Of a DNA stretch of 64,000 bases, positions 9,087-23,204 are shown piece after piece (positions within the stretch are counted from its first letter, which is position 1; each line of letters begins with the position of its first letter). The notes under the pieces were generated by a model. It did not search any database. It saw nothing but the letters and a program-made list of their open reading frames with translations, and had not been told where the DNA came from. The translations under genes and the position numbers were made by a program. Location of the stretch: positions 1 to 64,000 of the forward strand of contig JAFTRE010000019.1 of assembly GCA_017462385.1 (NCBI GenBank), written 5' to 3'. Source of the DNA: Clostridia bacterium (lineage in GTDB: Bacteria; Bacillota; Clostridia; Oscillospirales; CAG-272).

Positions 9087-9113
9087 TTAGCACTTGGGCT
9101 GAAAGAGTGCTAA
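9087..9113 (+). promoter_or_regulatory. CIRCE operator (HrcA binding site)
   Basis: TTAGCACTT, nine bases, GAGTGCTAA. The right arm matches the CIRCE consensus TTAGCACTC-N9-GAGTGCTAA exactly and the left arm differs only in its last base. It lies between the promoter and hrcA, the expected place for autorepression by HrcA. Confidence 0.95.
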
Positions 9114-9164
9114 AATGCGAGGTTATCACAAGGCGAACCGCTTTGTTTTGGAAAGGAGGCACGC

Positions 9165-10256
9165 ATGAAGGGCGACGCACATGAATTGAGTGAAAGAAAA
9201 AAGCTTATACTTAAAGCGATAGTTGATGCGCACATCGAGGGCGGTGAGCCGGTAGGCTCAAAATACATTCTGGAGAGCCGCCAGTTGACCTGCTCCTCCG
9301 CAACCATTCGAAACGAAATGGCGGAGCTTGAGGAAATGGGTTATCTTGAACAGCCGCATACCTCGGCAGGGCGTGTGCCCAGTGAGCTTGGATACAGATT
9401 TTATGTAGACAGCCTGATCGACAGCTATGCTATGACAACTCGCGAGATAATGCAGATAAACAACCTGCTTAAGATAAAAATGGGCGAGCTTGATCAGATA
9501 CTCGACACGGCATCAAAGCTGGCAAGCAGCTTGACAAACTACACCGGCATCGCAATTCGACCCAAAGCGACTGCGGTCAGCTTTGCAAGATTTGAAGCGG
9601 TTTATATAGATACACACAATTTTCTTCTTATAATGATGAACGGAACCGCACAGGTCAAAACCAAAAATATTCGCAGCGATGCGGCGCTCGATCCGGATAC
9701 GGTATCCGCACTCGGTAAAACGCTCAATCAAAATCTTGCAGGTCTTACCGCGAGCGAAATTACTCTGCCTATAATGATGCAGATGGAAAATGATATGGCG
9801 GGGCGCGCTGAGCTGGTTTCCGTTGCGGTAAAGGGAATATATGAGGTTATGAGCGAGCTTGACGGCGGTGAACTCAAGTTGAGCGGACTTAACCGCCTCT
9901 TGCAGTATCCCGAATACGCTGACTCCGAGCAGCTCGGAGAGCTAATAGGGGCACTTGAGAGCAAAGATGAAATATTGGATCTTGTGGAAGGCTCTGAGCC
10001 GAACAGTGGCGATGGCGTCAAGGTCGTTATCGGTTCGGAAAGCTCCGTTAAGGTGATGAACCAGTCGGCCATAGTTTATAAGCAGATCAAAAAGGACGGC
10101 AGAACGATCGGTGCAGTTGGTATCATTGGACCGCTACGCATGGATTATGCAAAGGTTCTGGCGACCATTGATAGTCTCGGTGGCAACATCGCCAATCTGT
10201 TGGACGGAAACGATGCCAAACAGATCGGCGACGGTAAGGCCGGGAGCGAAAGTTAG
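9165..10256 (+). CDS. hrcA: Heat-inducible transcription repressor HrcA
   Basis: A 363-residue repressor, near the usual ~345. HrcA binds CIRCE and, with GroEL as co-chaperone sensor, represses chaperone genes. The N-terminal winged helix covers about residues 5-75 (GGEPVGSKYI, SSATIRNEM, LEQPHTSAGRVPS). A GAF-like central region and the C-terminal GxxRMDYAKV motif follow. ATG 9165 has an AAGGAGG site six bases upstream. It is the first gene of the chaperone operon and sits directly behind its own operator. Confidence 0.98.
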   Translation: MKGDAHELSERKKLILKAIVDAHIEGGEPVGSKYILESRQLTCSSATIRNEMAELEEMGYLEQPHTSAGRVPSELGYRFYVDSLIDSYAMTTREIMQINNLLKIKMGELDQILDTASKLASSLTNYTGIAIRPKATAVSFARFEAVYIDTHNFLLIMMNGTAQVKTKNIRSDAALDPDTVSALGKTLNQNLAGLTASEITLPIMMQMENDMAGRAELVSVAVKGIYEVMSELDGGELKLSGLNRLLQYPEYADSEQLGELIGALESKDEILDLVEGSEPNSGDGVKVVIGSESSVKVMNQSAIVYKQIKKDGRTIGAVGIIGPLRMDYAKVLATIDSLGGNIANLLDGNDAKQIGDGKAGSES

Positions 10257-10282
10257 CTAAATATTGAAAGGATATAGGTGCA

Positions 10283-10888
10283 ATGCAGGAAGAAAAAAAG
10301 GTAAACGAGACGGCAGAGCAGGCAGAGGCTGTTGCGACCGAATCCGTTGCCGAGAAAGAATGCAGTGAGTCACAGGATACGTGCTGTGAAAAGGAAGGGC
10401 GTGGTGAGCGCAAAAAAGTAAAAAAGCTTGAGGGCGAGCTTGAAGCACTTCGGCGTCAGCTTGAAAAAGCCGAGGAGCGCGCGGCAGCGTCGGAAGATAA
10501 GTATATGCGAATGCTTGCCGAGTACGATAACTTCAGAAAAAGATCGATTAAGGAGCGAGAGAGTTGTTATTCCGACGCGTATGCGGACGCAGTTAACTCA
10601 GTTTTGCCCGTCCTTGACAATCTGGAGCGTGCCGCGATGTATTCGGATGCCGAAGCGGTTGCCAAAGGGCTTGAGCTTACGCTGAAAAGCTTCAGCGAAA
10701 CATTTGAAAAGCTCGGTATATGTGAGATAGAGGCTATAGGTAAGCCGTTTGACCCCAATCTTCACAACGCTGTAATGCATATCGATGATGACGCATACGG
10801 CGAAAATGAGATCGTCGATGTGCTTCAGAAGGGATATATCAAAGGCGACCGAGTTATAAGATATGCGATGGTAAAGGTCGCAAACTAA
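10283..10888 (+). CDS. grpE: Nucleotide exchange factor GrpE
   Basis: A 201-residue GrpE, which releases ADP from DnaK. A low-complexity Glu/Ala/Val-rich head (about residues 1-45) precedes a coiled coil (about 50-80). The conserved core contains EYDNFRKRS, VLPVLDNLERA, PFDPNLHNAVMH and the C-terminal beta domain VLQKGYIKGDRVIR. It lies 26 bases behind hrcA and 48 bases ahead of dnaK. Confidence 0.98.
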   Translation: MQEEKKVNETAEQAEAVATESVAEKECSESQDTCCEKEGRGERKKVKKLEGELEALRRQLEKAEERAAASEDKYMRMLAEYDNFRKRSIKERESCYSDAYADAVNSVLPVLDNLERAAMYSDAEAVAKGLELTLKSFSETFEKLGICEIEAIGKPFDPNLHNAVMHIDDDAYGENEIVDVLQKGYIKGDRVIRYAMVKVAN

Positions 10889-10912
10889 ATTTTATAAAAA
10901 ATAATTTCATAA

Positions 10913-12772
<1,860 letters not shown>

Positions 12773-12784
12773 TTCAAATATATA

Positions 12785-12814
12785 GCGGGAAAGGGCAAAC
12801 TTGCTCTTTCCCGC
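12785..12814 (+). other. Stem-loop between dnaK and dnaJ
   Basis: GCGGGAAAGGGCA and TGCTCTTTCCCGC pair over 13 positions with one mismatch around a four-base loop. No T-run follows, so it is not a standard terminator. It may stabilise the dnaK transcript or reduce read-through into dnaJ. Confidence 0.7.
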
Positions 12815-12893
12815 ATGCCCGTATTTATGACAAATGATGCGGGGACAAAAAACGTAAATTATGAGAGCCGCAATTTGCGGCAAGGTGACATAT

Positions 12894-14036
12894 ATGGCAG
12901 ATAAAAGAGATTATTATGAGGTTCTCGGTGTTCAAAAAGGAGCGGGAGACGACGAGCTCAAAAAAGCATACAGGGTATTGGCAAAAAAATATCACCCTGA
13001 TGTTAATCCCGGAAATGCCGAAGCGGAAGAAAAATTTAAAGAGATAAATGAAGCCTATGAGGTGCTGTCCGATCCCGATAAGCGAGCAAAGTATGATCAA
13101 TTCGGTCATGCCGCTTTCGACCCCGCGGCAGGCGCCGGTGGCGGTGCGGGATTTAGTGGTTTCGAGGGCTTTGGAGATATAGGAGACATTTTCGGCAGCT
13201 TTTTCGGCGGTGGTTTTGGTGGTTCACAGCAAGCACGCCGCAATGCGCCCATGCGAGGAGATGATTTGGGTGTAAGGATCACTATTTCCTTTGAAGAGGC
13301 GGCGTTTGGTGTCAAAAAGGATGTGACATATAACCGTGTTCAGCGCTGCCCCGATTGCTCAGGAAGCGGCGCATCCAAGGGAACGAGTCCCGAGACGTGT
13401 CCCGTTTGTCACGGAAGCGGTCAGAAACGTGTGACCCAGCGCGTTATGGGAATGGCGTTCCAATCTACAACAACATGTGATAACTGTCGCGGTACGGGCA
13501 AAATAATCAAAGAGCCGTGCTCGAACTGTCGCGGTACGGGTTATGTCAGAGTGTCTAAAAAGCTGACAGTGTCCATCCCGGCGGGAATTGATGACGGGAA
13601 TCGTATTATTCAGCAGGGGCAGGGAAATGACGGACGTAACGGTGGCCCTGCCGGAGATCTTATTATATCGGTTACGGTAAAGAAACACAGCATTTTCCGT
13701 AGAGAGGGAAATAATATACGCTGCGAGGTGCCGCTGTCGGTTACAGAAGCTATACTCGGAGCCGATATAGAAGTACCGACGCTTGAAGGCAATGAAAAGT
13801 TCACCATCCCCGAGGGAACGCAAAACGGAACCAATTTTACGATCAAAAACAAAGGTATTCCGTATGTCAACAATTCGGGGCGTCGCGGCGATTTGATTTT
13901 TACTGTTAATGTGGAGATACCTCGCGGACTGAACGAAAAACAAAAAGAACATGTTCGCGCTTTTGCCGATAGCTGCGGCGAAAGTAACTATACTAAAAAA
14001 ACAGGATTTTTTAAAAGGATTTTTGACAAAAAATGA
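12894..14036 (+). CDS. dnaJ: Chaperone DnaJ (Hsp40)
   Basis: A 380-residue type I Hsp40 that delivers clients to DnaK and stimulates its ATPase. The J domain contains the HPD motif (KYHPDVNPG). A Gly/Phe-rich linker (GGFGG type) comes next, then four zinc-binding repeats: [24 protein letters not shown] and [11 protein letters not shown] 12894 ([12 protein letters not shown]) has an AAGGTGA site; the upstream in-frame ATG 12861 would add 11 non-conserved residues. It overlaps prmA by four bases. Confidence 0.98.
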   Translation: MADKRDYYEVLGVQKGAGDDELKKAYRVLAKKYHPDVNPGNAEAEEKFKEINEAYEVLSDPDKRAKYDQFGHAAFDPAAGAGGGAGFSGFEGFGDIGDIFGSFFGGGFGGSQQARRNAPMRGDDLGVRITISFEEAAFGVKKDVTYNRVQRCPDCSGSGASKGTSPETCPVCHGSGQKRVTQRVMGMAFQSTTTCDNCRGTGKIIKEPCSNCRGTGYVRVSKKLTVSIPAGIDDGNRIIQQGQGNDGRNGGPAGDLIISVTVKKHSIFRREGNNIRCEVPLSVTEAILGADIEVPTLEGNEKFTIPEGTQNGTNFTIKNKGIPYVNNSGRRGDLIFTVNVEIPRGLNEKQKEHVRAFADSCGESNYTKKTGFFKRIFDKK

Positions 14037-14998
14037 TCGATAAGGATTATGTCTGTGCAGATCGCGGTACAGTGCGCGAATGGACGCAAATCAAAGTCAC
14101 TGTTCCCACAGAGAAACTGGATACGCTGACGGCTGTTATGAGCATGGTCAGTAATAATTTGATGATAGAAGATTTCAGCGATATCGACCTTAACACCTGT
14201 TACGGTGAGCTTATCGACGAAAGTATACTCAATGCCGATACCTCGCATGCCTCTGTTTCGGTCTATTTGCCGGCAGAAGATAACTGTGCCGAGCAGTTGG
14301 AGTTTATCCGCGACCGTCTTGCCGCTTCGGGTATCGAAGGCAAAGTAGAGGTGGTAGGAGTCAACGAGGAGGACTGGGCTGATTCGTGGAAACAGTATTA
14401 TAAGCCGATACGGATCGGTAAGCGTGTGGTCGTAGTTCCGCATTGGGAGCGCTATGACGCGCAGGGGGACGATATCATCGTTCGCATGGACCCTGGGATG
14501 GCTTTCGGTACGGGTACACACGAGACTACCCGACTCGTTATGCAACTGCTGGAGGATTATACAAAAAAGGATTGCCGCTTGCTCGACGTAGGCTGTGGAA
14601 GCGGCATACTCGCTATCTGCGGCGCAAAACTCGGCGCGGGGCTTTGCCGCGCGTATGACATTGATCCCGTTGCAGTGCGCGTTGCGCAGGATAATATACA
14701 AATAAATGATGTTCAGGACAAGGTCAGTTGTGACGAATCGGATCTTTTGGCATCGGTCAGCCGCGAGGGTGGGGAATATGATATTATATGTGCCAATATT
14801 GTCGCGGATATTATTATTCGTATGGCAGGTGATGTTGCATCGTATCTCAAAGATGACGGCGTGCTGTTGGCATCGGGAATCATCACTTCGCGCGGAGATG
14901 ACGTGGTAAGGGCACTTGAAGACGGCGGTCTTTATGTTATAGAGCGCCGCGAAGACAATGATTGGTGTGCCTTTGCTTTTGGCAAAAAGAGGAGCTGA
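14033..14998 (+). CDS. prmA: Ribosomal protein L11 methyltransferase PrmA
   Basis: A 321-residue SAM-dependent enzyme that methylates lysines and the N-terminus of ribosomal protein L11. The linker region has [17 protein letters not shown] motif I is [13 protein letters not shown], and the ANIVADII stretch is the NxxA/NxxY-type catalytic region. It overlaps dnaJ by four bases (ATGA) and lies three bases ahead of rsmE. The dnaJ-prmA-rsmE order is common in Firmicutes, so the ribosome-modifying genes share heat-shock transcription. Confidence 0.97.
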   Translation: MIDKDYVCADRGTVREWTQIKVTVPTEKLDTLTAVMSMVSNNLMIEDFSDIDLNTCYGELIDESILNADTSHASVSVYLPAEDNCAEQLEFIRDRLAASGIEGKVEVVGVNEEDWADSWKQYYKPIRIGKRVVVVPHWERYDAQGDDIIVRMDPGMAFGTGTHETTRLVMQLLEDYTKKDCRLLDVGCGSGILAICGAKLGAGLCRAYDIDPVAVRVAQDNIQINDVQDKVSCDESDLLASVSREGGEYDIICANIVADIIIRMAGDVASYLKDDGVLLASGIITSRGDDVVRALEDGGLYVIERREDNDWCAFAFGKKRS

Positions 14999-15001
14999 GT
15001 T

Positions 15002-15733
15002 ATGCCGCGATTCTTTGTACGACGTGATCAAATAACCGATGGCATCGTAACAATAAAAGGCGACGATGCACATCACATTTCAAGATCTTTGCGCATGGCG
15101 GCAGGCGAACATGTTACGGTTTGTGACATGCAAAAGAACGAGTATGATTGCGTGCTGGAGGGCTTTTCATCAGTTGTTACGGCTCGTATCGTATCGGAGA
15201 GTAAGATAAACAGCGAACCGCCCTACCGCGTTCATTTGTTTCAAGGATTACCCAAGGGCGATAAGCTGGATACCGTGATACAAAAGGCTGTGGAATGCGG
15301 AGTGTATGATATAACTCCGTTTGAATGTGAGCGTTGTATAGTAAAGGTGAAGCCCGATGCGGAAAGCGCCAAGACCGAGCGCCGATGCCGCATAGCACTT
15401 GAAGCGGCAAAGCAGAGTGGGCGGGGGATAGTTCCCGTCGTTAATCCGACCTGTACATTTTCCGAAATGTTGTCTCGCGGTGCCGAATGTGATGCCTTTA
15501 TAATGTGCTATGAGGGAGATGGCACTATAGGTCTTAAGACAGCGCTCAAAGATTTGCATGATTGCAGAGACATTGCCATAGTTATAGGTCCCGAGGGGGG
15601 CTTTTCGCTTGCCGAGGCAGAGGCCGCACGCGCAGCGGGGGCGTACATGGCAGGATTGGGCGGCAGAATACTGCGTACAGAGACTGCGGCAGCATTTGCA
15701 CTGGCTTGTTTGGTGTACGAGTTTGAGCTGTGA
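15002..15733 (+). CDS. rsmE: 16S rRNA m3U1498 methyltransferase RsmE
   Basis: A 243-residue SPOUT-class methyltransferase. The N-terminal PUA-like part includes DDAHHISRSLRM. The C-terminal trefoil-knot SAM site is IGPEGGFSLAEAEAA followed by LGGRILRTETAA. It is the last gene of the hrcA operon. No hairpin terminator is obvious afterwards, only a T-rich stretch. Confidence 0.97.
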   Translation: MPRFFVRRDQITDGIVTIKGDDAHHISRSLRMAAGEHVTVCDMQKNEYDCVLEGFSSVVTARIVSESKINSEPPYRVHLFQGLPKGDKLDTVIQKAVECGVYDITPFECERCIVKVKPDAESAKTERRCRIALEAAKQSGRGIVPVVNPTCTFSEMLSRGAECDAFIMCYEGDGTIGLKTALKDLHDCRDIAIVIGPEGGFSLAEAEAARAAGAYMAGLGGRILRTETAAAFALACLVYEFEL

Positions 15734-15824
15734 TTATTTTTCCACTTTCTTCTTTTAATCGTTGTTTTTGATAATATACACACAAAAAATTTGTGAAAAA
15801 TTATAAAAAAACTTAAAAACCCTA

Positions 15825-15853
15825 TTGAAAAATCACAAATTATGGTGTAAAAT
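15825..15853 (+). promoter_or_regulatory. Sigma-A promoter of the PucR-type regulator
   Basis: TTGAAA (15825-15830), 17 bases, TAAAAT (15848-15853), about 56 bases before the start codon in an AT-rich leader. Confidence 0.75.
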
Positions 15854-15909
15854 ATAGGTTAGTATACACAAAAACAATTATTCTGTTTTTTACGAGAGGA
15901 AAGTGGCAG

Positions 15910-16995
15910 ATGTCTAACAGATTATTTCAAGGTGTGATCCATCAAATGAAAGATGCGGTGGATCGCGTTATAGGCGTTATTGATGACAATGGCGTTATTA
16001 TTTCATGTTCGGAGCTTGTAAAGATCGGGGAGATCCGTCAGGGTGTCCGTGAGGAGCTTGCCTATGCATCCGATATCGTGGTTTCCGGAGGCTATACATA
16101 CCGCTCGATCAGTGCCGGAAACAAAACTGAATATATCGTTTTTGTCGAGGGCGAGGATAAGATGGCGGAGAGAATGTCCAAGCTGCTGTCTATTTCTCTC
16201 GGTAATATAAAGAATCTTTATGACGAAAAATATGATAAGGGCTCGTTTATCAAAAATATTATTCTTGATAATATCCTGCCCAGCGATATTTATATCAAGA
16301 GCAAGGAATTGCATTTCAACACCGATGAGACGCGTATAGTATTTCTTATTAAGTTCTTCGGTAAAACGGATATGATGCCGTTTGAGATGTTGCAAAATAT
16401 GTTCCCGGATAAATCGCGCGACTATGTTATCAGTGTCGGTGAGCATGATATCGTTCTCGTTAAGGACGTGAAGCCTGGCATGGAGACTCGTGATGTTGAA
16501 AAAATAGCTACAAACATCGCTGATACGCTTTCCTCCGAATTTTACACCCGTGTTTCTATCGGTATTTCCACATCTGTCGATAATATCAAGGATCTTGCCC
16601 GTGCATATAAAGAAGCGCAGGTGGCTCTTGAGGTCGGTAAAGTGTTTGAGACCGAAAAGAACATCATAAGTTACGAAAATCTTGGTATAGGCAGACTTAT
16701 ATATCAGCTTCCCACCACTCTTTGCGAAATGTTTTTGCAGGAAGTGTTCAAAAAGGGCAGCCTTGAGTCGCTTGACCGTGAGACTCTTATGACTATTCAG
16801 TGCTTCTTTGAGAATAACCTCAATGTTTCCGAGACATCGCGTAAGCTGTTCGTCCACCGTAACACACTTGTGTACAGACTTGAAAAGATACGCAAGATAA
16901 CCGGTCTCGATCTTCGTGAATTTGAACACGCCATCACATTTAAAGTGGCGCTTATGGTTAAGAAATATCTCAATTCCAAGCCAATTAAATTCTGA
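15910..16995 (+). CDS. PucR/CdaR-family transcriptional regulator
   Basis: A 361-residue protein with a C-terminal PucR-type helix-turn-helix (about residues 295-355: FFENNLNVSETSRKLFVHRN, then TLVYRLEKI). A central degenerate GGDEF-like domain typical of the CdaR family is followed by this DNA-binding part. The N-terminal ~90 residues may sense a ligand but carry no motif I can name. ATG 15910 has a GAGAGGAAAG site. It stands alone behind its own promoter, with a stem-loop between it and the downstream protease gene. Family members often control sugar-acid, purine or nitrogen use; the effector here is unknown. Confidence 0.85.
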   Translation: MSNRLFQGVIHQMKDAVDRVIGVIDDNGVIISCSELVKIGEIRQGVREELAYASDIVVSGGYTYRSISAGNKTEYIVFVEGEDKMAERMSKLLSISLGNIKNLYDEKYDKGSFIKNIILDNILPSDIYIKSKELHFNTDETRIVFLIKFFGKTDMMPFEMLQNMFPDKSRDYVISVGEHDIVLVKDVKPGMETRDVEKIATNIADTLSSEFYTRVSIGISTSVDNIKDLARAYKEAQVALEVGKVFETEKNIISYENLGIGRLIYQLPTTLCEMFLQEVFKKGSLESLDRETLMTIQCFFENNLNVSETSRKLFVHRNTLVYRLEKIRKITGLDLREFEHAITFKVALMVKKYLNSKPIKF

Positions 16996-17033
16996 TTCAA
17001 TCTTCCGAGGCCAGTGTGCTTCGGTGACATCAT

Positions 17034-17073
17034 AAGCGAAATGACCCATGTCAAATGCTTGGGCATTTCGCTT
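17034..17073 (+). other. Inverted repeat between regulator and protease genes
   Basis: AAGCGAAATGACCCA and TGGGCATTTCGCTT pair over 14 bp with a single bulged A and an 11-base loop. A T-run is lacking on both sides. It could be a weak terminator or an mRNA-stabilising hairpin. Confidence 0.55.
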
Positions 17074-17128
17074 AACTTGCTTAATCAGCGTGAGAAAAGC
17101 ATCACAAATAAAGAAATTAGGTATTAAA

Positions 17129-18433
17129 ATGTCGAAGAAAATTTCAATATCGGTATTTATTTTTGCGTTACTGGCCGCCATTTTGGTGACGTTTTTGTGC
17201 GCGTTTGTTGTAGTGTCTCGCGTGTATGATGCAGAACTGCGGGATGCATATCTTGACGCAGAGACGCCTACGTATATTTCAGACGGCCGTTTTGACGATC
17301 TGAAGCTTCTCGATACATTGTTTGAGGCTTATGCTTATTATGACGTGGACGATGAAGCTGTCGGAGAGGCGTTGCTCAAAGCGTATGCCGATGCAACGGG
17401 TGATAAATATGCCGAATATTATACGGCGGAAGAATTCGAGGCTATGACCTCGGAAAACGCCGGCGAGATGCAGGGAATAGGCATCAATATAATACAAAAC
17501 ACCGAATATGACTGTATAGAGGTCATCAGTGTTATGCCGGATTCTCCTGCGCTTGAAGCAGGTATACAGCCCGGTGACTTGATAGTTTATGTGGGTATCG
17601 GTGATGCGAGAGAAAGCGTTTCTGTGCTCGGATATACCAACGCGGTCACAAAATTACAGGGACTTGCAGGTACAAAAGCGGAGTTTGTGGTCCGCCGCGG
17701 TGATGGTTACTCCGAGGAGGTCGAGTATTCGATCGAGCGCGGATATGTTACAACGCAGTCTGTAACACATAGAATATGTGCTACAGATTCCTCCGTCGGT
17801 ATCGTTAAGATAATTCAGTTTGATCTGACCACTCCCACGCAGTTCTGCGAAGCGGTCGATGCGTTGCGCGGACAAGGAATAGAAAAATTTGTTTTTGATG
17901 TGCGCTACAATCCCGGAGGAGATCTGCAATCCATCTTGGCAGTGCTCAGTTACTTCCTCAATGAAGGCGATACTATCATAAGTACGCTCGACAATGTCGG
18001 AAACAAAACTTTCATGACTGTTGAGCCGATCAATCTTACGGGCGATTATGCCGGTTGTAGCGTTTCAAAAAAAGATATAGGAAAGTATAAAGATCTCAAT
18101 TGTGTAGTGCTTGTCAATGACAGCACCGCGAGTGCCGCAGAGCTGTTTACCGCAAATTTCAGAGATTATGAGATTGCGCCTATAGTCGGTGTAACGACAT
18201 ACGGCAAGGGCTCAATGCAGTCGATCCTGTCGTTGGCAAAGTACGGGCATTCGGGCGGTATCAAGTTGACTACAAAAATGTATTTTCCGCCCAACGGAGA
18301 GAGCTATGACGGCATCGGAATTACACCCGATATTGAAGTCGAGCTTGACGAGGCGGCATCTAAAGTCAATATTTATAAGCTTGCAGACGCAGACGATAGC
18401 CAGCTTCAGCGAGCACTCCAAGAGTTAAAATAA
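17129..18433 (+). CDS. C-terminal processing peptidase (S41, CtpA-type) with PDZ domain
   Basis: A 434-residue exported serine protease. An N-terminal membrane helix (about residues 5-30) is followed by a cap region, a PDZ domain (about 105-200; GIGINII, SPALEAGIQPGDLIVYVG) and the S41 catalytic domain. The catalytic dyad is Ser335 in STASAAE and Lys360 in TYGKGS, exactly 25 residues apart as in E. coli Prc. Start ATG 17129 (MSKKISISV) is chosen over in-frame ATG 17048 because it places the signal anchor at the N-terminus, although its ribosome site is modest. The substrate is not evident from the context; in Firmicutes such proteases cut secreted or spore-signalling proteins. Confidence 0.93.
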   Translation: MSKKISISVFIFALLAAILVTFLCAFVVVSRVYDAELRDAYLDAETPTYISDGRFDDLKLLDTLFEAYAYYDVDDEAVGEALLKAYADATGDKYAEYYTAEEFEAMTSENAGEMQGIGINIIQNTEYDCIEVISVMPDSPALEAGIQPGDLIVYVGIGDARESVSVLGYTNAVTKLQGLAGTKAEFVVRRGDGYSEEVEYSIERGYVTTQSVTHRICATDSSVGIVKIIQFDLTTPTQFCEAVDALRGQGIEKFVFDVRYNPGGDLQSILAVLSYFLNEGDTIISTLDNVGNKTFMTVEPINLTGDYAGCSVSKKDIGKYKDLNCVVLVNDSTASAAELFTANFRDYEIAPIVGVTTYGKGSMQSILSLAKYGHSGGIKLTTKMYFPPNGESYDGIGITPDIEVELDEAASKVNIYKLADADDSQLQRALQELK

Positions 18434-18461
18434 AAATAATACAATATAAAGAGGGACTATC

Positions 18462-18953
18462 ATGGCTAAAAAACAAATGCTTTATACCCAAGTGGGTTAC
18501 AACGAGCTGGTAGACGAGCTTAATTATCTCAAAAATACAAGACGTGAGGAGATCAAAGAGGATATCGCTACGGCGCGCTCCTTCGGAGACCTGTCTGAGA
18601 ATGCTGAATATGATGAGGCAAGAAACGAACAGGCAAAGGTCGAGGCGAGAATCAAAGAGCTCGAGGAAATGATCCACAATGCTGTTATCGTCGACGAGAC
18701 TAAGATCGACACTACAGTTATCAGCGTTGGTTCGCTCGTTAAGGTATATGACGAGGAGTTTGACGAGGAGCTTGAATATCATATCGTTGGTTCCAATGAG
18801 GCAAATCCTTTGCTCGGCAAGATCTCGGATCAGTCGCCTATCGGTAAAGCTCTTATCGGTATGCGCGAGGGCGACAGTGTTACGGTAGAGGCTCCCGGCG
18901 GACTTGTTCACCTCAAGATCGGCACGGTAACAAGAGCTCATAATAACGGCTGA
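18462..18953 (+). CDS. greA: Transcription elongation factor GreA
   Basis: A 163-residue factor that enters the RNA polymerase secondary channel and rescues backtracked complexes by transcript cleavage. The N-terminal coiled coil contains ARSFGDLSENAEYDEAR with the acidic tip (D and E) needed for cleavage. The C-terminal FKBP-like domain contains ISDQSPIGKALIG. It lies 28 bases after the protease gene with an AGAGGG ribosome site and is closed by a strong terminator. Confidence 0.98.
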   Translation: MAKKQMLYTQVGYNELVDELNYLKNTRREEIKEDIATARSFGDLSENAEYDEARNEQAKVEARIKELEEMIHNAVIVDETKIDTTVISVGSLVKVYDEEFDEELEYHIVGSNEANPLLGKISDQSPIGKALIGMREGDSVTVEAPGGLVHLKIGTVTRAHNNG

Positions 18954-18980
18954 TAAAGCTCACAAGCATATCACAAAATA

Positions 18981-19010
18981 AAAAGAGCCGTCGCATTCGA
19001 CGGCTCTTTT
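18981..19010. terminator. Intrinsic terminator after greA
   Basis: A perfect 13-bp stem AAAAGAGCCGTCG/CGACGGCTCTTTT with a four-base loop. The symmetric A/T flanks make it functional in either direction. Confidence 0.92.
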
Positions 19011-19040
19011 AAGATAATTAAACACAAAAGAGGTGCGGAT

Positions 19041-19766
19041 ATGGATAAAATACCTGCCGGAGAGATAAAAGATAGAAGCCCGTTTCTTAAATGGCTGGAC
19101 AATTATTGGTATCACTACAAGGTGCCGACGATCATAGTACTTTTTTCTTTGTTTGTTGTCATAGTTTGTACATTTCAGATGTGTACTACAAGCGAAAAAT
19201 ATGATGTGACGGTATTGTATACCGGACCGTATCTTATGACGAGTAGTGAGCGTTCGGGCGTTATAAATGTACTTAATACCGCTATGTCGGAGGATCTTGA
19301 CCAAGACGGCCATAAGTCTGTTGAGCTTATAACATATCAAGTCATGTCGGAGCAGCAACTGCGGGATATGGCGGCGGAAACGGATGAGAACGGAAAGCCG
19401 CTATATGAAGTCAACCGAACATATTATACCAAGGAATATGAGAATTACTCAAACATGATGATGACGGGCGAGTTTGCGGTTTGTATGCTTGACCCGTGGC
19501 TATATGAGGGTTTGGCAAATGCGGACAGGCTCAAAAAACTTACGGATGTTTTCGGCGAAATACCCGAGGGCGCTGTCGGTGAATATGGCGTAAGACTCGG
19601 GGATACGGCACTGTATCAGTATTACGATGCATTGAAGATTTTGCCCGAGGATACGGTGGTGTGTCTGCTGTTGCCGTATGTTTTCGGCGCTAACAGTAAA
19701 GAAGAAACTTACGCTAAAAGCATACAAATGTTTCGTGACATGGTGGAATTCAAGATGCCCGAATGA
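19041..19766 (+). CDS. Single-pass membrane protein, unknown function
   Basis: A 241-residue protein with a ~30-residue cytoplasmic head, one membrane helix (about residues 30-50; TIIVLFSLFVVIV) and an extracytoplasmic domain of about 190 residues. That domain contains YDVTVLYTGPYLMTSSE and a Tyr/Met-rich middle, and resembles no family I can name. ATG 19041 follows an AGAGGTG site. It lies between two strong terminators (18981-19010 and 19766-19810), so it may depend on read-through from greA or on a promoter I did not identify. Confidence 0.75.
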   Translation: MDKIPAGEIKDRSPFLKWLDNYWYHYKVPTIIVLFSLFVVIVCTFQMCTTSEKYDVTVLYTGPYLMTSSERSGVINVLNTAMSEDLDQDGHKSVELITYQVMSEQQLRDMAAETDENGKPLYEVNRTYYTKEYENYSNMMMTGEFAVCMLDPWLYEGLANADRLKKLTDVFGEIPEGAVGEYGVRLGDTALYQYYDALKILPEDTVVCLLLPYVFGANSKEETYAKSIQMFRDMVEFKMPE

Positions 19767-19810
19767 ATAAAAGGAGTCGACAGGCCAACGACCTGCCGAC
19801 TTCTTTTATT
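19766..19810. terminator. Bidirectional terminator between the membrane protein gene and lacZ
   Basis: Arms of 19 bases (19766-19784 and 19792-19810) pair with three mismatches around a seven-base loop. Flanking A and T runs serve both converging genes. Confidence 0.85.
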
Positions 19811-19853
19811 CACAAGATTGGCGCTTTTTAAAGCATTTATTTTTAATACGTGA

Positions 19854-23004
<3,151 letters not shown>

Positions 23005-23097
23005 TAACTATTGAAAATTCATTTTGCGCAAGTTTTTCTGTATAAATTTGGTAAATACAGTCTATCATCACACCGAGGAAATTTTTGGAGGTGTGAT

Positions 23098-23193
23098 ATG
23101 CGCAAAATAGTCACAGAATTTGCCGTTGGTTTTGGTGCGGGCCTTGTCTTGCTCGCGTCCTTCTTTGCGGCTTTTGCAAACTTTGTCGGATAA
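23098..23193 (+). CDS. Small single-helix membrane peptide (31 aa)
   Basis: ATG 23098 has a strong GGAGGTG site five bases upstream and opens a 31-residue frame. It starts MRKIVTEF and continues as one Gly/Ala/Leu/Phe-rich helix ending FANFVG. Its stop overlaps the ribosome site of the downstream pseudouridine synthase gene (spacing 11 bases), so the two are probably translated in sequence. The good ribosome site, the membrane-helix composition and the position support a real gene. No family is recognised. It could also be a short leader ORF for the next gene. Confidence 0.55.
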   Translation: MRKIVTEFAVGFGAGLVLLASFFAAFANFVG

Positions 23194-23204
23194 GGAGAGA
23201 AAAC

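Noticed and set aside
16996-17128. Possible N-terminal extension of the S41 protease from ATG 17048
   Set aside because: The extension runs through a 14-bp inverted repeat and would place 27 residues before the signal anchor. ATG 17129 is the natural start.
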